From Alkalihalobacterium alkalinitrilicum (GTDB lineage: Bacteria > Bacillota > Bacilli > Bacillales > Bacillaceae_F), in assembly GCF_002019605.1 (NCBI RefSeq), contig NZ_KV917368.1, positions 1,090,997 to 1,154,996 on the forward strand: 64,000 bases of DNA, written 5' to 3'. Below the pieces are notes generated by a model. The model did not search any database and was not told where the DNA came from. It saw only the letters and a list, made by a program, of their open reading frames with translations. A program made the translations under genes and the position numbers. Positions 25,882-35,763 of the stretch are shown one piece after another. Each line of letters starts with the position of its first letter. The first letter of the stretch is position 1.

Positions 25882-26937
25882 ATGGGTAAAATGAAAGCAG
25901 CAGTATATTATGGTCCGCGAGATATTAGAGTCGAAAGTATTGACATTCCAGAAGTTGGCCCAACAGACATTTTATTAAAGGTGGATGCATGTGGCATCTG
26001 TGGCTCAGACGTCCATAGTTATGGAACAGGATTATATATTCAAAAAGGTCAAGTGATGGGCCACGAATATTCTGGAGAAGTGATTCAGGTTGGTAATGAA
26101 GTAGAAGGTATCGAAGTAGGACAAAGAGGAACAGCTTTTCATTCTGGTGTATGTGGCAGTTGTTTCTGGTGTAAAAAAGCCCAATATACTCTTTGTCCAA
26201 ACTTATTTAAAGCTTCAACGGGGTATGGACTTCCAGGTGCTTTTGCAGAATATATTAAAATCTCAAATGCACAACGTGGGATTAGCTTCCATCCCATTCC
26301 AATGGATATGGATAAGTTTACAGCAGCAACGATTGAACCAGTTGGAGTCGCAGCTTATACGGTTAATCAATGTAATCCGCAACCAGGGGACAAAGTTGTC
26401 GTACTCGGTGCTGGTTTGATAGGAAACGCTGTTATGCAAGTGTTTAAAGCGAAAGGAATTGAAACGGTAATCGTAACCGAAGTATCGGAACCTCGATTAG
26501 AATTAGCAAAGCAATTAGGTGCAACCCAAACAATTAATGCGGCAAAAGAAGATGTGTTAGAAAGAATAAAAGATTTAGTCGGTGTCGGTCCTTACCATTT
26601 TAATGAAGGAGCGATGGCTGATATCGTTGTTGATGCAGCAGGTGCACCAGCAGCAGTTGAACAAACATTTGAGATTGTCCGTAGTGGAGGGGTTATTGCT
26701 TTTGTTGGGCTACCAGAAAAAAAGGCATCCATTGATACTACAAAAATTGTCCATAAAGCTCCTAAGATTTTAGGATGTTTAGGAGGCGATATGCAAGAAT
26801 CGATCGAGCTCCTAAGTACTAAAAAGGTCGAAACCAAATCTCTAATTACTCATGTATTTTCAATTGACCATGCTAAGGAAGCGTTTGAAACACAAATGAA
26901 TGCAAGTGAATCAGTCAAAGTAATGATAGAGTATTAA
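25882..26937 (+). CDS. Zinc-dependent alcohol dehydrogenase (2,3-butanediol/threonine dehydrogenase-like)
   Basis: A 351-residue medium-chain dehydrogenase. Catalytic zinc ligands are seen in CGICGSDVH and GHEYSGEV, structural zinc cysteines in CGSCFWCKKAQYTLC, and the NAD-binding turn in VLGAGLIGNAVMQ. The subgroup oxidises secondary alcohols, including 2,3-butanediol and polyols. AAGGAGTG precedes the ATG. It is the first gene after a sigma-54 promoter and cre site, so it likely makes the ketone that enters the island's pathway. The exact substrate is unknown. Confidence 0.88.
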   Translation: MGKMKAAVYYGPRDIRVESIDIPEVGPTDILLKVDACGICGSDVHSYGTGLYIQKGQVMGHEYSGEVIQVGNEVEGIEVGQRGTAFHSGVCGSCFWCKKAQYTLCPNLFKASTGYGLPGAFAEYIKISNAQRGISFHPIPMDMDKFTAATIEPVGVAAYTVNQCNPQPGDKVVVLGAGLIGNAVMQVFKAKGIETVIVTEVSEPRLELAKQLGATQTINAAKEDVLERIKDLVGVGPYHFNEGAMADIVVDAAGAPAAVEQTFEIVRSGGVIAFVGLPEKKASIDTTKIVHKAPKILGCLGGDMQESIELLSTKKVETKSLITHVFSIDHAKEAFETQMNASESVKVMIEY

Positions 26938-26960
26938 AGTTTTCTTTTATCCCACAACAA

Positions 26961-27022
26961 CTGGCAGTAATACCCCCACTTCAAGATTTCGAGTAATCAA
27001 GAAAGATAGTGGAGGGAGAGGA
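26961..27022 (+). repeat. Imperfect hairpin element, copy 2
   Basis: A diverged relative of the element at 14121-14187, keeping the same blocks in the same spacing: CTGG, CCCCACTTCAAG, GAG, CAAGAAAG and AGTGGAGGGAGAGG. It can fold as CCCCCACT against AGTGGAGGG. It lies just after the alcohol dehydrogenase stop. Confidence 0.5.
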
Positions 27023-27066
27023 AAACCCCTTACTAATGGAAGTTTCACTTTATGGGAGGTGAGAAA

Positions 27067-27532
27067 ATGCGCTTAAAAGAAAAAGTAGCCATCATTACTG
27101 GCGCAGGAAGTGGTCAAGGAAAGGCCGCTGCCACGTTGTTTGCAAAAGAAGGCGCAAAAGTTATCATAGCCGAATGGAACGAAAACAATGGAAAGTGGCA
27201 GTATTGTTAATACTTCTTCGTTAAGTGGGTTAAAAGGAGTTACAGGATGTGATGCGTATACTGCTTCGAAAGGGGGGATGATTTCTTTAACGAGAGTGAT
27301 GGCAATCGATTATGGAAAATACAATATACGAGTCAATTGTATATGTCCTGGTGGGATCGCAACTCCAATGATTGAGGTTGCGATGAAGGATGTGACGAAC
27401 TATGACTTTATTCCACTTAAGAGAATAGGAGAATCAGAGGAAGTTGCCAAAACTGCATTATTTTTAGCATCGGATGAATCGAGTTATATAACTGGTGTAA
27501 TTTTGCCTGTAGATGGTGGATTAACCGCGTAA
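27067..27532 (+). pseudogene. Short-chain dehydrogenase with large internal deletion
   Basis: It begins MRLKEKVAIITGAGSGQG after GGGAGGTGAG, reads as a normal SDR for 41 codons, then hits a stop. A second frame at 27188 continues as SGSIVNTSSLSGLKGVTG, with active-site YTASKGG and a normal C-terminus. Compared with the intact paralogues at 29750 and 45856, about 100 codons of the middle are missing and the frame is shifted. The gene is therefore inactive. It may have had the role now served by the 29750 copy. Confidence 0.85.
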
Positions 27533-27700
27533 ACTATCACCACTTAGCTAACGCTTGAAGAGAGCTACTTCTTTTGGGGAAACGTTAAAACTATTGTTAT
27601 TGATTAAATGAATAAAACAGTCCTTTATAAGTGTTAGTTATATTTTCTGAATTTAAATTATTTTTAAGTTTTTAAATTATTCATGGGAGAGTGATTGGAA

Positions 27701-28702
27701 ATGGCCGATATTTACAAAAAAGAAATAAATATTCAAAGCTATGATAAAGATTTTTTAGTTAACTTACTTAGAACAATGGTTAGTATTCGGAGGTTTGATG
27801 AAAATTTAATCCGATTGATGCAAGAAGGGAAAGTTTCTGGTTTTTATCATTCTGGAATTGGTTCAGAAGGTTTATCCGCAGGGTCTATCAATATGTTACG
27901 CGATAGTGACGTCATCTTTTACAATCATAGAGGGTGTAACCAAAAAATTGCTAAAGGCGTTCCTCTTTCTAAACTTTACGGAGATTTTCTTGGTACGACA
28001 CACGGAACAACACGAGGGCTAGGAGCTGGAATTGTTCATAGCGCCGACCCTTCAAGAGGTGTTTTAGGGCAGTGTGGAACAATTGGTTCGCAGTTTAATA
28101 TTGTAGTAGGTACTGGTTATGCATCGAAGGTAAAAGGTACAGATGATGTTAGTGTTTGTTATTTTGGAGACGGTGCAGCTTCAAGAGAACCTCTACATGG
28201 TTCATTAAACTGGGCAAGCATATATAAATTACCGATCGTTTATATTTGTGAAAACAATCAGTATGCGATTTCAAGTCATTATAAAGAAACACATGGTATT
28301 AGAGAACATATCGCTGACTGGGCTTATGGTTATGGAATTCCGAATTATGTTGTCGATGGAAATGATGTACTGCTTATGAATGAAATTACGAAAGAAGCAG
28401 TAGAGAGAGCAAGAAGAGGTGAAGGACCAACATTTATAGAAGCAGAGACTTTCCGTCATCGCGGCCATTATGAAGGTGATCCATATGATTATGTTAATGC
28501 TGAAGAATTAAAGTATTGGAAAGAACAGCGTGATCCAATTAAGAACTTTAAACGTGATTTACAACAAGCAGGTATCATAACAGAAGCTGAGATAGATAAT
28601 TTAGAAAAAGAAATTCAAGATGAAATCCTTGCAGCGATTGAACTAGCAGAATCTGCGCCTGTACCAGGACGCGAAAGAATTTTCGAAGGACTATTTTCAT
28701 AA
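27701..28702 (+). CDS. TPP-dependent dehydrogenase E1 component, alpha subunit (AcoA-like)
   Basis: A 333-residue E1 alpha of the 2-oxo acid/acetoin dehydrogenase type. The thiamine diphosphate motif runs from FGDGAASREPLHG to CENNQYAIS (GDG...NN), and the substrate channel histidine segment is YNHRGCNQKIAKG. Length matches AcoA rather than the longer pyruvate E1 of Gram-negatives. ATG 27701 follows GGGAGAG; a TTG six nt upstream is less likely. With the next gene it forms an alpha2beta2 E1. The E2 and E3 partners are encoded 22-27 kb downstream in the same island. Confidence 0.9.
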   Translation: MADIYKKEINIQSYDKDFLVNLLRTMVSIRRFDENLIRLMQEGKVSGFYHSGIGSEGLSAGSINMLRDSDVIFYNHRGCNQKIAKGVPLSKLYGDFLGTTHGTTRGLGAGIVHSADPSRGVLGQCGTIGSQFNIVVGTGYASKVKGTDDVSVCYFGDGAASREPLHGSLNWASIYKLPIVYICENNQYAISSHYKETHGIREHIADWAYGYGIPNYVVDGNDVLLMNEITKEAVERARRGEGPTFIEAETFRHRGHYEGDPYDYVNAEELKYWKEQRDPIKNFKRDLQQAGIITEAEIDNLEKEIQDEILAAIELAESAPVPGRERIFEGLFS

Positions 28703-28719
28703 GGGGAGGGAATTGTATT

Positions 28720-29697
28720 ATGGCAAAAATTACGATGCGACAAGCAATTATAGATGCAATGCAAGAAGAAATGGCTCATGACGATACAATGGTTGTGTTT
28801 GGAGAAGATGTTGCGAAATTTGGTGGAGCATTTAGTATGACAAAAGGGTTATACGAAGAATTTGGTGGAGTAAGGGTTTTTGATACTCCTATTACCGAGT
28901 CGACAATCGTAGGAGCTGCGCTCGGGTTAGCACTTAGTGGACTTCGGCCAGTGCCTGAGCTTCAGTTTGGAGATTTTGTCGGGGTTGCATTTGATGAAAT
29001 CTACAATAAGTTAGGAAAATGGAAATGGATGCACGGTGGAACGATGGAAGTTCCAGTTACCTTAAGGCTACCAATTGGAATTGCAGGTGGAGCTGGACCT
29101 GAACACTCTCAAAGTCCACAAGCATTATTTATGCATGCTCCTGGTCTATACATTGCGATCCCATCAACTCCTTATGAAGCAAAAGGTCTATTAAAAACAG
29201 CGATTCGTGATAATAACCCTGTGTTATTTTTTGAACATAAGGTGTTGTACGATATGAAAGGCGAAGTACCTGAAGAAGAGTATTTCCTTCCATTAGGAAA
29301 AGCAGATATTAAGCGTGAAGGAACAGATGTCACCATTATTGCGACAGCGTTGCAAGTTCATACTGCTTTAAATGCAGCTAAAGAGTTAGAAAAAGAGGGT
29401 ATTAGTGTTGAGGTTGTAGATCCTAGAACTTTAGCTCCACTTGATAAAGATACGATTTTAAGTTCGGTTAGAAAAACAGGACGCGTCATTATGGTTCATG
29501 AAGAACCGAAAACGGGTGGTATGGGAGCAGAATTATCAGGGATTATCGGTGAGGAAGCATTATTTGACTTACAAGCTCCGTTCCGTAGAATTGGTAGCCC
29601 TGATGTACCAATTGCTCAAAATATTCATTTGGAACAGTATTACCGTCCAAGTGAAGAGCAAATCATTGAAACTGTTAAAGAATTAATGGAGTACTAG
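28720..29697 (+). CDS. TPP-dependent dehydrogenase E1 component, beta subunit (AcoB-like)
   Basis: A 325-residue E1 beta subunit. Family segments seen: VFGEDVAKFGGAFSMTKGL, FDTPITESTIVGAALGLA, PEHSQSPQALFMHAPGL and VDPRTLAPLDKDTI. It starts 17 nt after E1 alpha with an AAGGGGAGG site. Together the subunits would decarboxylate or cleave a 2-oxo acid, acyloin or diketone and pass the acyl group to a lipoyl E2. Confidence 0.92.
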   Translation: MAKITMRQAIIDAMQEEMAHDDTMVVFGEDVAKFGGAFSMTKGLYEEFGGVRVFDTPITESTIVGAALGLALSGLRPVPELQFGDFVGVAFDEIYNKLGKWKWMHGGTMEVPVTLRLPIGIAGGAGPEHSQSPQALFMHAPGLYIAIPSTPYEAKGLLKTAIRDNNPVLFFEHKVLYDMKGEVPEEEYFLPLGKADIKREGTDVTIIATALQVHTALNAAKELEKEGISVEVVDPRTLAPLDKDTILSSVRKTGRVIMVHEEPKTGGMGAELSGIIGEEALFDLQAPFRRIGSPDVPIAQNIHLEQYYRPSEEQIIETVKELMEY

Positions 29698-29749
29698 AAA
29701 TTAAAAACTTAACGTACAACAATCTATTAAGTAAAGACGGAGGTAAATT

Positions 29750-30517
29750 ATGAAATTAAAAGACAAAGTAGCGATCATCACTGGAGCTGGAAGTGGACAA
29801 GGGGCAGCTTCTGCTAGGCTGTTTGCTAGTGAAGGAGCAAAAGTTGTTATTGTAGAATGGAATGAAGAAAACGGGAAAAAGGTGGAGGAAGAAATTTCTC
29901 AAGCTGGTCAAGAAGCTTTATTTATCAAAACAGATATTTCTAAGGAAGAAGATGTCGTGGCAGTCGTTCAACAGGTTATGGATAAATATGGGGGAATTGA
30001 TATTTTATTTAATAATGCGTCGGTTGGATTTTCGGAGCGAAACAAATACAAGATGGCTGCGATTCAAGACACTCCGTTAGAAGATTGGAATAATATTATC
30101 GGAATTAATTTAAATGGTGCTTACTTATTGTGTAGGCATATCCTCCCAATTATGATCAAACAAAATAGTGGAAATATCATTAATAATTCTTCGATGAATG
30201 GTTTAGTCGGAGTAACGGGAGCAGATGCTTATACGGCAGCAAAAGGTGGGATCGTTTCATTAACGAGAGTTATGGCAGTAGATAACGGGAAACACAATAT
30301 TCGTGTAAATTGTATTTGTCCTGGTGCAATCGATACCCCAATGATCGCAGAAGTATTGGAAGATCGGAATATCTCAGAAAACTTTAATGGAAATCCACTC
30401 GGTAGGGTTGGAAAACCAGAGGAAATTGCAACGGCTGCTTTATTTCTAGCATCAGATGATTCAAGTTTTATTACTGGATTAATTATGCCTGTTGATGGCG
30501 GATGGGGTGCACTCTAA
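29750..30517 (+). CDS. Short-chain dehydrogenase/reductase (SDR)
   Basis: A 255-residue classical SDR: cofactor turn TGAGSGQG, structural ILFNNAS, catalytic Ser in INNSSMNG, and YTAAKGG (Tyr-x3-Lys). An acidic residue after strand 2 (VEWNEENGK) suggests NAD(H) preference. It is closely similar to the broken SDR at 27067 and to the SDR at 45856, so these arose by duplication within the island. Likely an alcohol/ketone interconversion in the pathway. Confidence 0.9.
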   Translation: MKLKDKVAIITGAGSGQGAASARLFASEGAKVVIVEWNEENGKKVEEEISQAGQEALFIKTDISKEEDVVAVVQQVMDKYGGIDILFNNASVGFSERNKYKMAAIQDTPLEDWNNIIGINLNGAYLLCRHILPIMIKQNSGNIINNSSMNGLVGVTGADAYTAAKGGIVSLTRVMAVDNGKHNIRVNCICPGAIDTPMIAEVLEDRNISENFNGNPLGRVGKPEEIATAALFLASDDSSFITGLIMPVDGGWGAL

Positions 30518-30562
30518 CATCACGCAAAAACCTACTTTTTTAAATTCTAAATATTAGGGGAC

Positions 30563-30606
30563 AAAAGTCGTTAGTCAAGAGGATTACTTGATTTCGACTT
30601 TTTCTT
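30563..30606 (+). terminator. Terminator after the E1/SDR block
   Basis: AAAGTCG / CGACTTT outer stem with inner TCAAG / CTTGA, followed by TTTTCTTTT. Confidence 0.75.
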
Positions 30607-30646
30607 TTAAAGTGATCATTTTTTCAAAAGTAGGAAGAGTAGTAAT

Positions 30647-30669
30647 AAAATTCTTAAACGAAATAAAAA
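30647..30669 (+). promoter_or_regulatory. Shared upstream box 2 (candidate activator site)
   Basis: AAAATTCTTAAACGAAA plus an A-rich tract, 71 bp upstream of the second sigma-54 -24 GG. It matches box 1 in all but about one position, with similarity extending about 15 bp further upstream (GAAGAGT). Confidence 0.55.
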
Positions 30670-30716
30670 TATAAGAAAAATAGTCTAGAAACCTTTGAAA
30701 ACCGACTACTTTATTT

Positions 30717-30732
30717 TGGCATAAATATTGCA
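30717..30732 (+). promoter_or_regulatory. Sigma-54 promoter 2 (ABC importer block)
   Basis: TGGCATAAATATTGCA with GG and GC 12 nt apart, 208 nt before the first ABC ATPase gene. Confidence 0.8.
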
Positions 30733-30802
30733 ATTCTTACTGTAAGCTTGGTACAAGTAAGTTCACCATTGGAAAGTGCGTTTCCTATTCTGCACAGCGT
30801 AA

Positions 30803-30816
30803 TGAAAGCGCATACA
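30803..30816 (+). promoter_or_regulatory. cre-like site after sigma-54 promoter 2
   Basis: TGAAAGCGCATACA, 13 of 14 consensus positions, in the leader of the transporter operon. Confidence 0.55.
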
Positions 30817-30939
30817 AACTAATGCCGCCTAAGGAGGTGCTTCAACAAAAAATAAAAGAACACGTAATTCCTGATTAATAATGAACTGTGATGAAATGAA
30901 ATCCCCTTGAGATTAATGAGAAAAGGAGGCGGGATATTA

Positions 30940-31902
30940 ATGGGAACTGTATTGGAGGTCCAAGATCTGCGAGTAGGTCGTGGTAATAAGGAACAGTTTA
31001 CTGCCATTTTAGATAACATTAGTTTTAAAGTAAATCATGGAGAATCCTTGGCTGTAGTAGGAGAAAGTGGTTGTGGAAAAAGTATGACTGCTCTATCTAT
31101 TATGGGTCTACTTCCGCAAAATATTGAAGTTGGATCTGGAAATATTCAGTTTGATGCAAAAGATTTAACGACGCTTACATCAAATGATATGAACAATATA
31201 CGAGGAAAAGACATTTCGATGATCTTTCAGGAACCAATGACTTCGTTAAACCCGTCTTTCACCATTGGCAATCAACTAGCAGAAGTGTTTAAATACCATA
31301 CCAACTATAGTGCCAAAGAAATTAAAGAGCGTTCTATTGATGTATTAAAAAAAGTACGGATACCAGATCCAGCAGAAAAGCTAGAAGTGTATCCACATCA
31401 GCTATCGGGTGGAATGCGTCAACGCGTAATGATTGCGATGGCATTGGCGTGTAACCCAAAAATTCTCATTGCAGATGAACCGACAACGGCTCTTGATGTA
31501 ACAATACAAGCTCAAATCTTGGACTTATTAAACGAAATCCAAGAAACAGAACAGATGACGATTATTATGATCACTCATGACCTGGGTGTAGTCGCTGAAA
31601 CTTGCCATCGTGCGGTTGTCATGTATGCGGGTCAGGTAATTGAGGAAGGAACGGTTGAAGAAATATTCGAATCACCACATCATCCATATACGAGAGGCTT
31701 AATGCTTTCTGCGCCTCGATTAGGAGATAAAAAGGAGAAGCTTCATGTTATCCCTGGATCAGTTCCTGATATCGACAATATGCCAATTGGATGCCGATTT
31801 GCGCCTCGGTGTGAGTTTGTAACGGATATTTGTCGAGAGGAGCCACCATTGCTAGAAGAAGTAGGAGATGAGAGGAGGGTTCGTTGTTGGAACAAACTGT
31901 AG
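30940..31902 (+). CDS. Peptide/nickel-type ABC importer ATPase (DppD/OppD-like)
   Basis: A 320-residue ABC ATPase with Walker A GESGCGKS, signature LSGGMRQR, Walker B ILIADEP, and the C-terminal oligopeptide-importer tail with cysteines (CRFAPRCEFVTDIC), which in this family can carry an iron-sulfur cluster. ATG 30940 follows AAGGAGG; an upstream TTG in frame is not supported. It is the first gene of a complete importer (two ATPases, binding protein, two permeases). In this island it probably imports the pathway substrate rather than peptides. Confidence 0.9.
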   Translation: MGTVLEVQDLRVGRGNKEQFTAILDNISFKVNHGESLAVVGESGCGKSMTALSIMGLLPQNIEVGSGNIQFDAKDLTTLTSNDMNNIRGKDISMIFQEPMTSLNPSFTIGNQLAEVFKYHTNYSAKEIKERSIDVLKKVRIPDPAEKLEVYPHQLSGGMRQRVMIAMALACNPKILIADEPTTALDVTIQAQILDLLNEIQETEQMTIIMITHDLGVVAETCHRAVVMYAGQVIEEGTVEEIFESPHHPYTRGLMLSAPRLGDKKEKLHVIPGSVPDIDNMPIGCRFAPRCEFVTDICREEPPLLEEVGDERRVRCWNKL

Positions 31903-32909
31903 TTAAAGAAGAAAGAGTTCCCAAAAAAGAACAAGCTGAAGACATGTTGTTAGTTGTAAAAGATTTAAAGAAACATTATCCAGTAAAAAATGGCTTTTTT
32001 GGTGGACAGACAAACACGATTAAAGCAGTTGACGGAGTTAACTTTGAAGTTAAAAAAGGTGAAACATTTAGTATTGTAGGAGAATCAGGTTGTGGGAAAA
32101 GTACGACAGGAATGTGCTTAAATCATTTAATTAGTCCCACTTCAGGAGAAATCCATTTCAATGGCCAGACGTTTAAAAATAGTAATAAGACACAAATCAA
32201 AGAGCTTCGTAGACAAATGCAGGTGATCTTCCAGGACCCTTATAGTTCGCTTAACCCGAAACATACAATTAAGCGGATCATTAGTGAACCGTTAGTTATT
32301 AATCGCATGGGAACTAAATCGGAAATTGAAGATCGAGTGAAATCACTTGTGAGCTTAGTAGGCTTAGGTTCCCATCATTTAAATCGGTATCCACATGAAC
32401 TTTCTGGAGGTCAGAAGCAACGCATTGGCATTGCCCGCGCACTTGCATTAAATCCAGAGTTAATCATTTGCGATGAACCAGTTTCAGCATTAGATGTCTC
32501 TATTCAATCGCAAATTCTGAATTTATTTGAAGAGTTACAGCAGAAATTAAACTTAACGTATATATTTATATCCCATGATTTAAGTGTTGTTGAGCATATT
32601 AGTGATCGAGTAGCAGTTATGTATTTGGGGAAAATTGTTGAGCAAGGGACAAGAGAAGAAATTTTTTCTAATCCACAGCACCCTTATACCCAAGCGTTAT
32701 TATCTTCGGTCCCAATTGCCGAACCAAAATTAAAAAACAAGAAAAATCGCATTATCTTAAAAGGAGATCCACCTAGCCCTAAAAATCCACCAAAAGGATG
32801 TCATTTCCATACTCGATGTCCACATAAAGTAGCCGCATGCGAAGCTTCTTATCCTGAAATGAAAAAAGTATCTGATGAGCATCAGGCCGCATGTCATTTA
32901 TTAGCTTAG
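31887..32909 (+). CDS. Peptide/nickel-type ABC importer ATPase (DppF/OppF-like)
   Basis: The second ATPase, about 340 residues: Walker A GESGCGKST, Q-loop VIFQDPYSSLNPK, signature LSGGQKQR, Walker B LIICDEP, and tail CPHKVAACEASYP. Starts TTG-TTG at 31884/31887 after AGGAGG; 31887 has the better spacing. It overlaps the end of the first ATPase gene by some 16 nt, so the two are co-translated and would act as a heterodimer. Confidence 0.9.
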   Translation: MEQTVVKEERVPKKEQAEDMLLVVKDLKKHYPVKNGFFGGQTNTIKAVDGVNFEVKKGETFSIVGESGCGKSTTGMCLNHLISPTSGEIHFNGQTFKNSNKTQIKELRRQMQVIFQDPYSSLNPKHTIKRIISEPLVINRMGTKSEIEDRVKSLVSLVGLGSHHLNRYPHELSGGQKQRIGIARALALNPELIICDEPVSALDVSIQSQILNLFEELQQKLNLTYIFISHDLSVVEHISDRVAVMYLGKIVEQGTREEIFSNPQHPYTQALLSSVPIAEPKLKNKKNRIILKGDPPSPKNPPKGCHFHTRCPHKVAACEASYPEMKKVSDEHQAACHLLA

Positions 32910-33126
32910 GTATTATTTAGAAACGTTAAAGTGGAGGAATAAAAGCGCTCGCTTCATTATTAATAGTCTAAGCAAAAAAATAAAAGAGTGTGTATGAATT
33001 TCTCTTCCTAAAGTATTCGAAGCAGAAGCAATACATTCCATGTGCAAGAATGACTTCCATTCAGAAGCTATGATTCTATTATTTAAACATTAACCTATAA
33101 AACCAACGATATAAGGGGGCAATAAA

Positions 33127-34731
33127 ATGAATAAACAGGCAAGCTTATTTAAATTACTCGTTCTATGTTTCAGCTTTATCTTCATACTAGCAGCATGTAC
33201 GTCTACAGAAACTGAAACATCGCCAACAAATGATTCAAACGATTCTTCTACACCAACAGAAGAGAACACAGGGGAAAAAGTGTTAAGAGTATCAATGACT
33301 GCAGCACCAGGTAATTTAGACCCGCATTTTGCAGGAACACATGCAGAATTTGAAATTATTCAGCCTATTTTCAATGGTTTATTACGATATAAACCTGGGA
33401 CAGCTGACTTTGAAACGATTGAAGGTGACTTAGCTGAGAGTTGGGATATCAGTGAGGACGGACTTACTTGGACATTCCATTTACATGAAGGTGTTCAATG
33501 GCATAAAGGTTTTGGTGAACTTACATCTGAAGATGTGAAATGGTCACTTGAAAGAGTCATGGATCCAGAAGTTGGTTCTCCACGTGCCTCATCCTTTAAA
33601 TTTGTAGACAGCGTAGAAGCTCCAGATCCGTATACGGTTGTCATTACGTTAAAAGAACCGAATCCGAGTTTTATCCTTAGTTTAGTTGCTTATGGCGTAA
33701 CTGGTGGTGCTATTGTAAACAAAGAGGCAATTGAAGCTGGTGGTGAGGATGCGGACAAACTAATCGGAACTGGTCCTTTTGAGCTAGAGTCTTATACTCC
33801 GGGAGAAAGTGCTATTTTAGTGAAGCATGCAGATTATTTCCGTGGTGAGCCAAAAATTGATAGAGTCGAAAGATACATTATGAGAGACTTAGCTGCTCGT
33901 GAAGTAGCGATGGACAGAGGAGATATTGATTTCTCATATGGAGAACCTGATGGAATGTGGTTTAACCAAAGAAGTCAAAATCAAGATTTAACTGTACAAA
34001 CTTCTGGATTACCAATGGTATGGTCTATTCAATTAAATACGACGATCGAACCGTTAAATGATATTCGTGTGCGTCAAGCCATTGCTCATGCGATGAATCC
34101 AGAAGATTTGGTCGCGTCTTTAGGTGAGGAAGTTGCCAAGTCGATGACTTCTGTTCTTACGCATAATGTTTTTGGTCATACCGATCTTGGCGGGTACGAT
34201 TATAATCCAGAAAAATCGAAACAATTGCTTGCAGAAGCAGGCTACCCTAATGGATTAACATTACCAGAATCACTTGGTCCAAACATCCCTGCCTATGTAC
34301 CAGTAAACAGTTATATTGTGGAACAACTAAGACAAGTAGGAATTGAAATGCCATTCCAAACAGTAGATACGCCAACATGGATTACTGCTTTATATGGTGA
34401 TCAAAGTGCTGTAACGTTAACGATAGGACTACAGGCCCTTCATGGTTCTGTCCAATTATATAATTCGTATCATTCAGATGGTGCTGGGAACTTTACTCAC
34501 TACAGTGGATCTGATGCTTTAATTGAACAAGCAGAAAGAGAACTAGATGAGACTAAATCGCTAGAGTTGATGAAACAGATCCAAGAAGAAATTCTTGCTG
34601 ATTACGTAAATGTTCCATTACTTGAAACCGTACAAGTTAATGCTTACCGAAATAACGTGGACCTAGGTTACGAATTAAATTCTACTCCTCTTTATGTCGC
34701 TCCAATTTTTGAAACAACAGATATTAAGTAA
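33127..34731 (+). CDS. ABC importer substrate-binding lipoprotein (family 5, DppA/OppA-like)
   Basis: A 534-residue extracellular lipoprotein with lipobox ILAAC, a Ser/Thr/Glu linker, then the family 5 solute-binding fold (NLDPHFAGTHAEFEIIQPIFNGLLRY; LAESWDISEDGLTWTFHL). It binds the ligand and delivers it to the DppBC-like permeases encoded next. It is closely related to the second binding protein at 47943. Similar family 5 proteins bind peptides, nickel, glutathione or sugars, so ligand type is open. Confidence 0.9.
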   Translation: MNKQASLFKLLVLCFSFIFILAACTSTETETSPTNDSNDSSTPTEENTGEKVLRVSMTAAPGNLDPHFAGTHAEFEIIQPIFNGLLRYKPGTADFETIEGDLAESWDISEDGLTWTFHLHEGVQWHKGFGELTSEDVKWSLERVMDPEVGSPRASSFKFVDSVEAPDPYTVVITLKEPNPSFILSLVAYGVTGGAIVNKEAIEAGGEDADKLIGTGPFELESYTPGESAILVKHADYFRGEPKIDRVERYIMRDLAAREVAMDRGDIDFSYGEPDGMWFNQRSQNQDLTVQTSGLPMVWSIQLNTTIEPLNDIRVRQAIAHAMNPEDLVASLGEEVAKSMTSVLTHNVFGHTDLGGYDYNPEKSKQLLAEAGYPNGLTLPESLGPNIPAYVPVNSYIVEQLRQVGIEMPFQTVDTPTWITALYGDQSAVTLTIGLQALHGSVQLYNSYHSDGAGNFTHYSGSDALIEQAERELDETKSLELMKQIQEEILADYVNVPLLETVQVNAYRNNVDLGYELNSTPLYVAPIFETTDIK

Positions 34732-34806
34732 ATTAACAAGATGATATGGAGGAGATGGCTCCTTCATATCATTTCTAATAATTAAGACCAGAAAGGAGAG
34801 AGCCAA

Positions 34807-35742
34807 TTGTTTAAATACATTATTCGCCGTATTTTAATAGCAATCCCGACCATTTTTATAACCATTTCAATGATTTTCTTTGGTCTTCGCATACTTCCTG
34901 GAGATCCTGCCGTCCAAATTCTAGGACCAGAAGCGAGTGAACAGGCTCTTAATGCTCTTCGAGAACAAATGGGACTGAATCTTCCACTATGGCAACAATA
35001 TTTTATATTTTTAAAGGATACAGTTCAAGGTGATTTTGGTGTTTCGGCAATGTCAGGGAAATCTGTAACAGGACAGTTATTAGCGAACTTCCCTAACACC
35101 GTTGAATTAGCCATTTTCAGTGTTATTATAGGATGTGCGATCGGTATCCCACTAGGAATTTTAGCGGCAAGAAAACAAAGTACAAAAATAGATTCTGGAA
35201 TTAGACTTCTTTCGCTAATTGGGATATCAGCACCTCCATTTCTGTTCGGGATTATTATGATCTTAATTTTCTCATTACGAATTCCTATTTTTCCGTCTAT
35301 GGGATTAGGAGAAGGACTTTGGGGACGGTTTTATCACTTATTCCTTCCATCCTTAACCATTGGACTTATTTTAGCCGCAGTAATGATGAGGTTTACCCGA
35401 GCGAGTATGTTAGATGAAATTAATCGAGAGTATATCCGTACAGCAAGAGCTAAGGGAATTCCTGAAAAGGTTGTTATCTACAAGCATGTACTACGTAATT
35501 CACTAATTCCAGTTATTACAGTGATAGGTTTATATATTACATCACTCATTAGTGGAGCGGTATTAATCGAAACGATCTTTAGTCGTCCTGGTTTAGGGAC
35601 ATTGGCGATTGATGCCATTAGTTCACGTGATTTCCCAATTCTCCAAGGTTGTTTGATCTTATTTACACTTGTTGTTCAATTCGTAAATATCATTGTAGAC
35701 ATCAGTTACTCATTCATAAATCCAAAAATTCGTCCAGAATAA
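34807..35742 (+). CDS. ABC importer permease (DppB-like)
   Basis: A 311-residue permease with about six membrane helices, N-terminal FKYIIRRILIAIPTIFITI, the GDPA loop typical of DppB (RILPGDPAVQ), and the EAA loop RTARAKGIPEKVVIYKHVLRNS. It starts at TTG 34807 after AAAGGAGAG. Confidence 0.92.
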   Translation: MFKYIIRRILIAIPTIFITISMIFFGLRILPGDPAVQILGPEASEQALNALREQMGLNLPLWQQYFIFLKDTVQGDFGVSAMSGKSVTGQLLANFPNTVELAIFSVIIGCAIGIPLGILAARKQSTKIDSGIRLLSLIGISAPPFLFGIIMILIFSLRIPIFPSMGLGEGLWGRFYHLFLPSLTIGLILAAVMMRFTRASMLDEINREYIRTARAKGIPEKVVIYKHVLRNSLIPVITVIGLYITSLISGAVLIETIFSRPGLGTLAIDAISSRDFPILQGCLILFTLVVQFVNIIVDISYSFINPKIRPE

Positions 35743-35763
35743 AACAAGAAAGGAGGAATAGAA

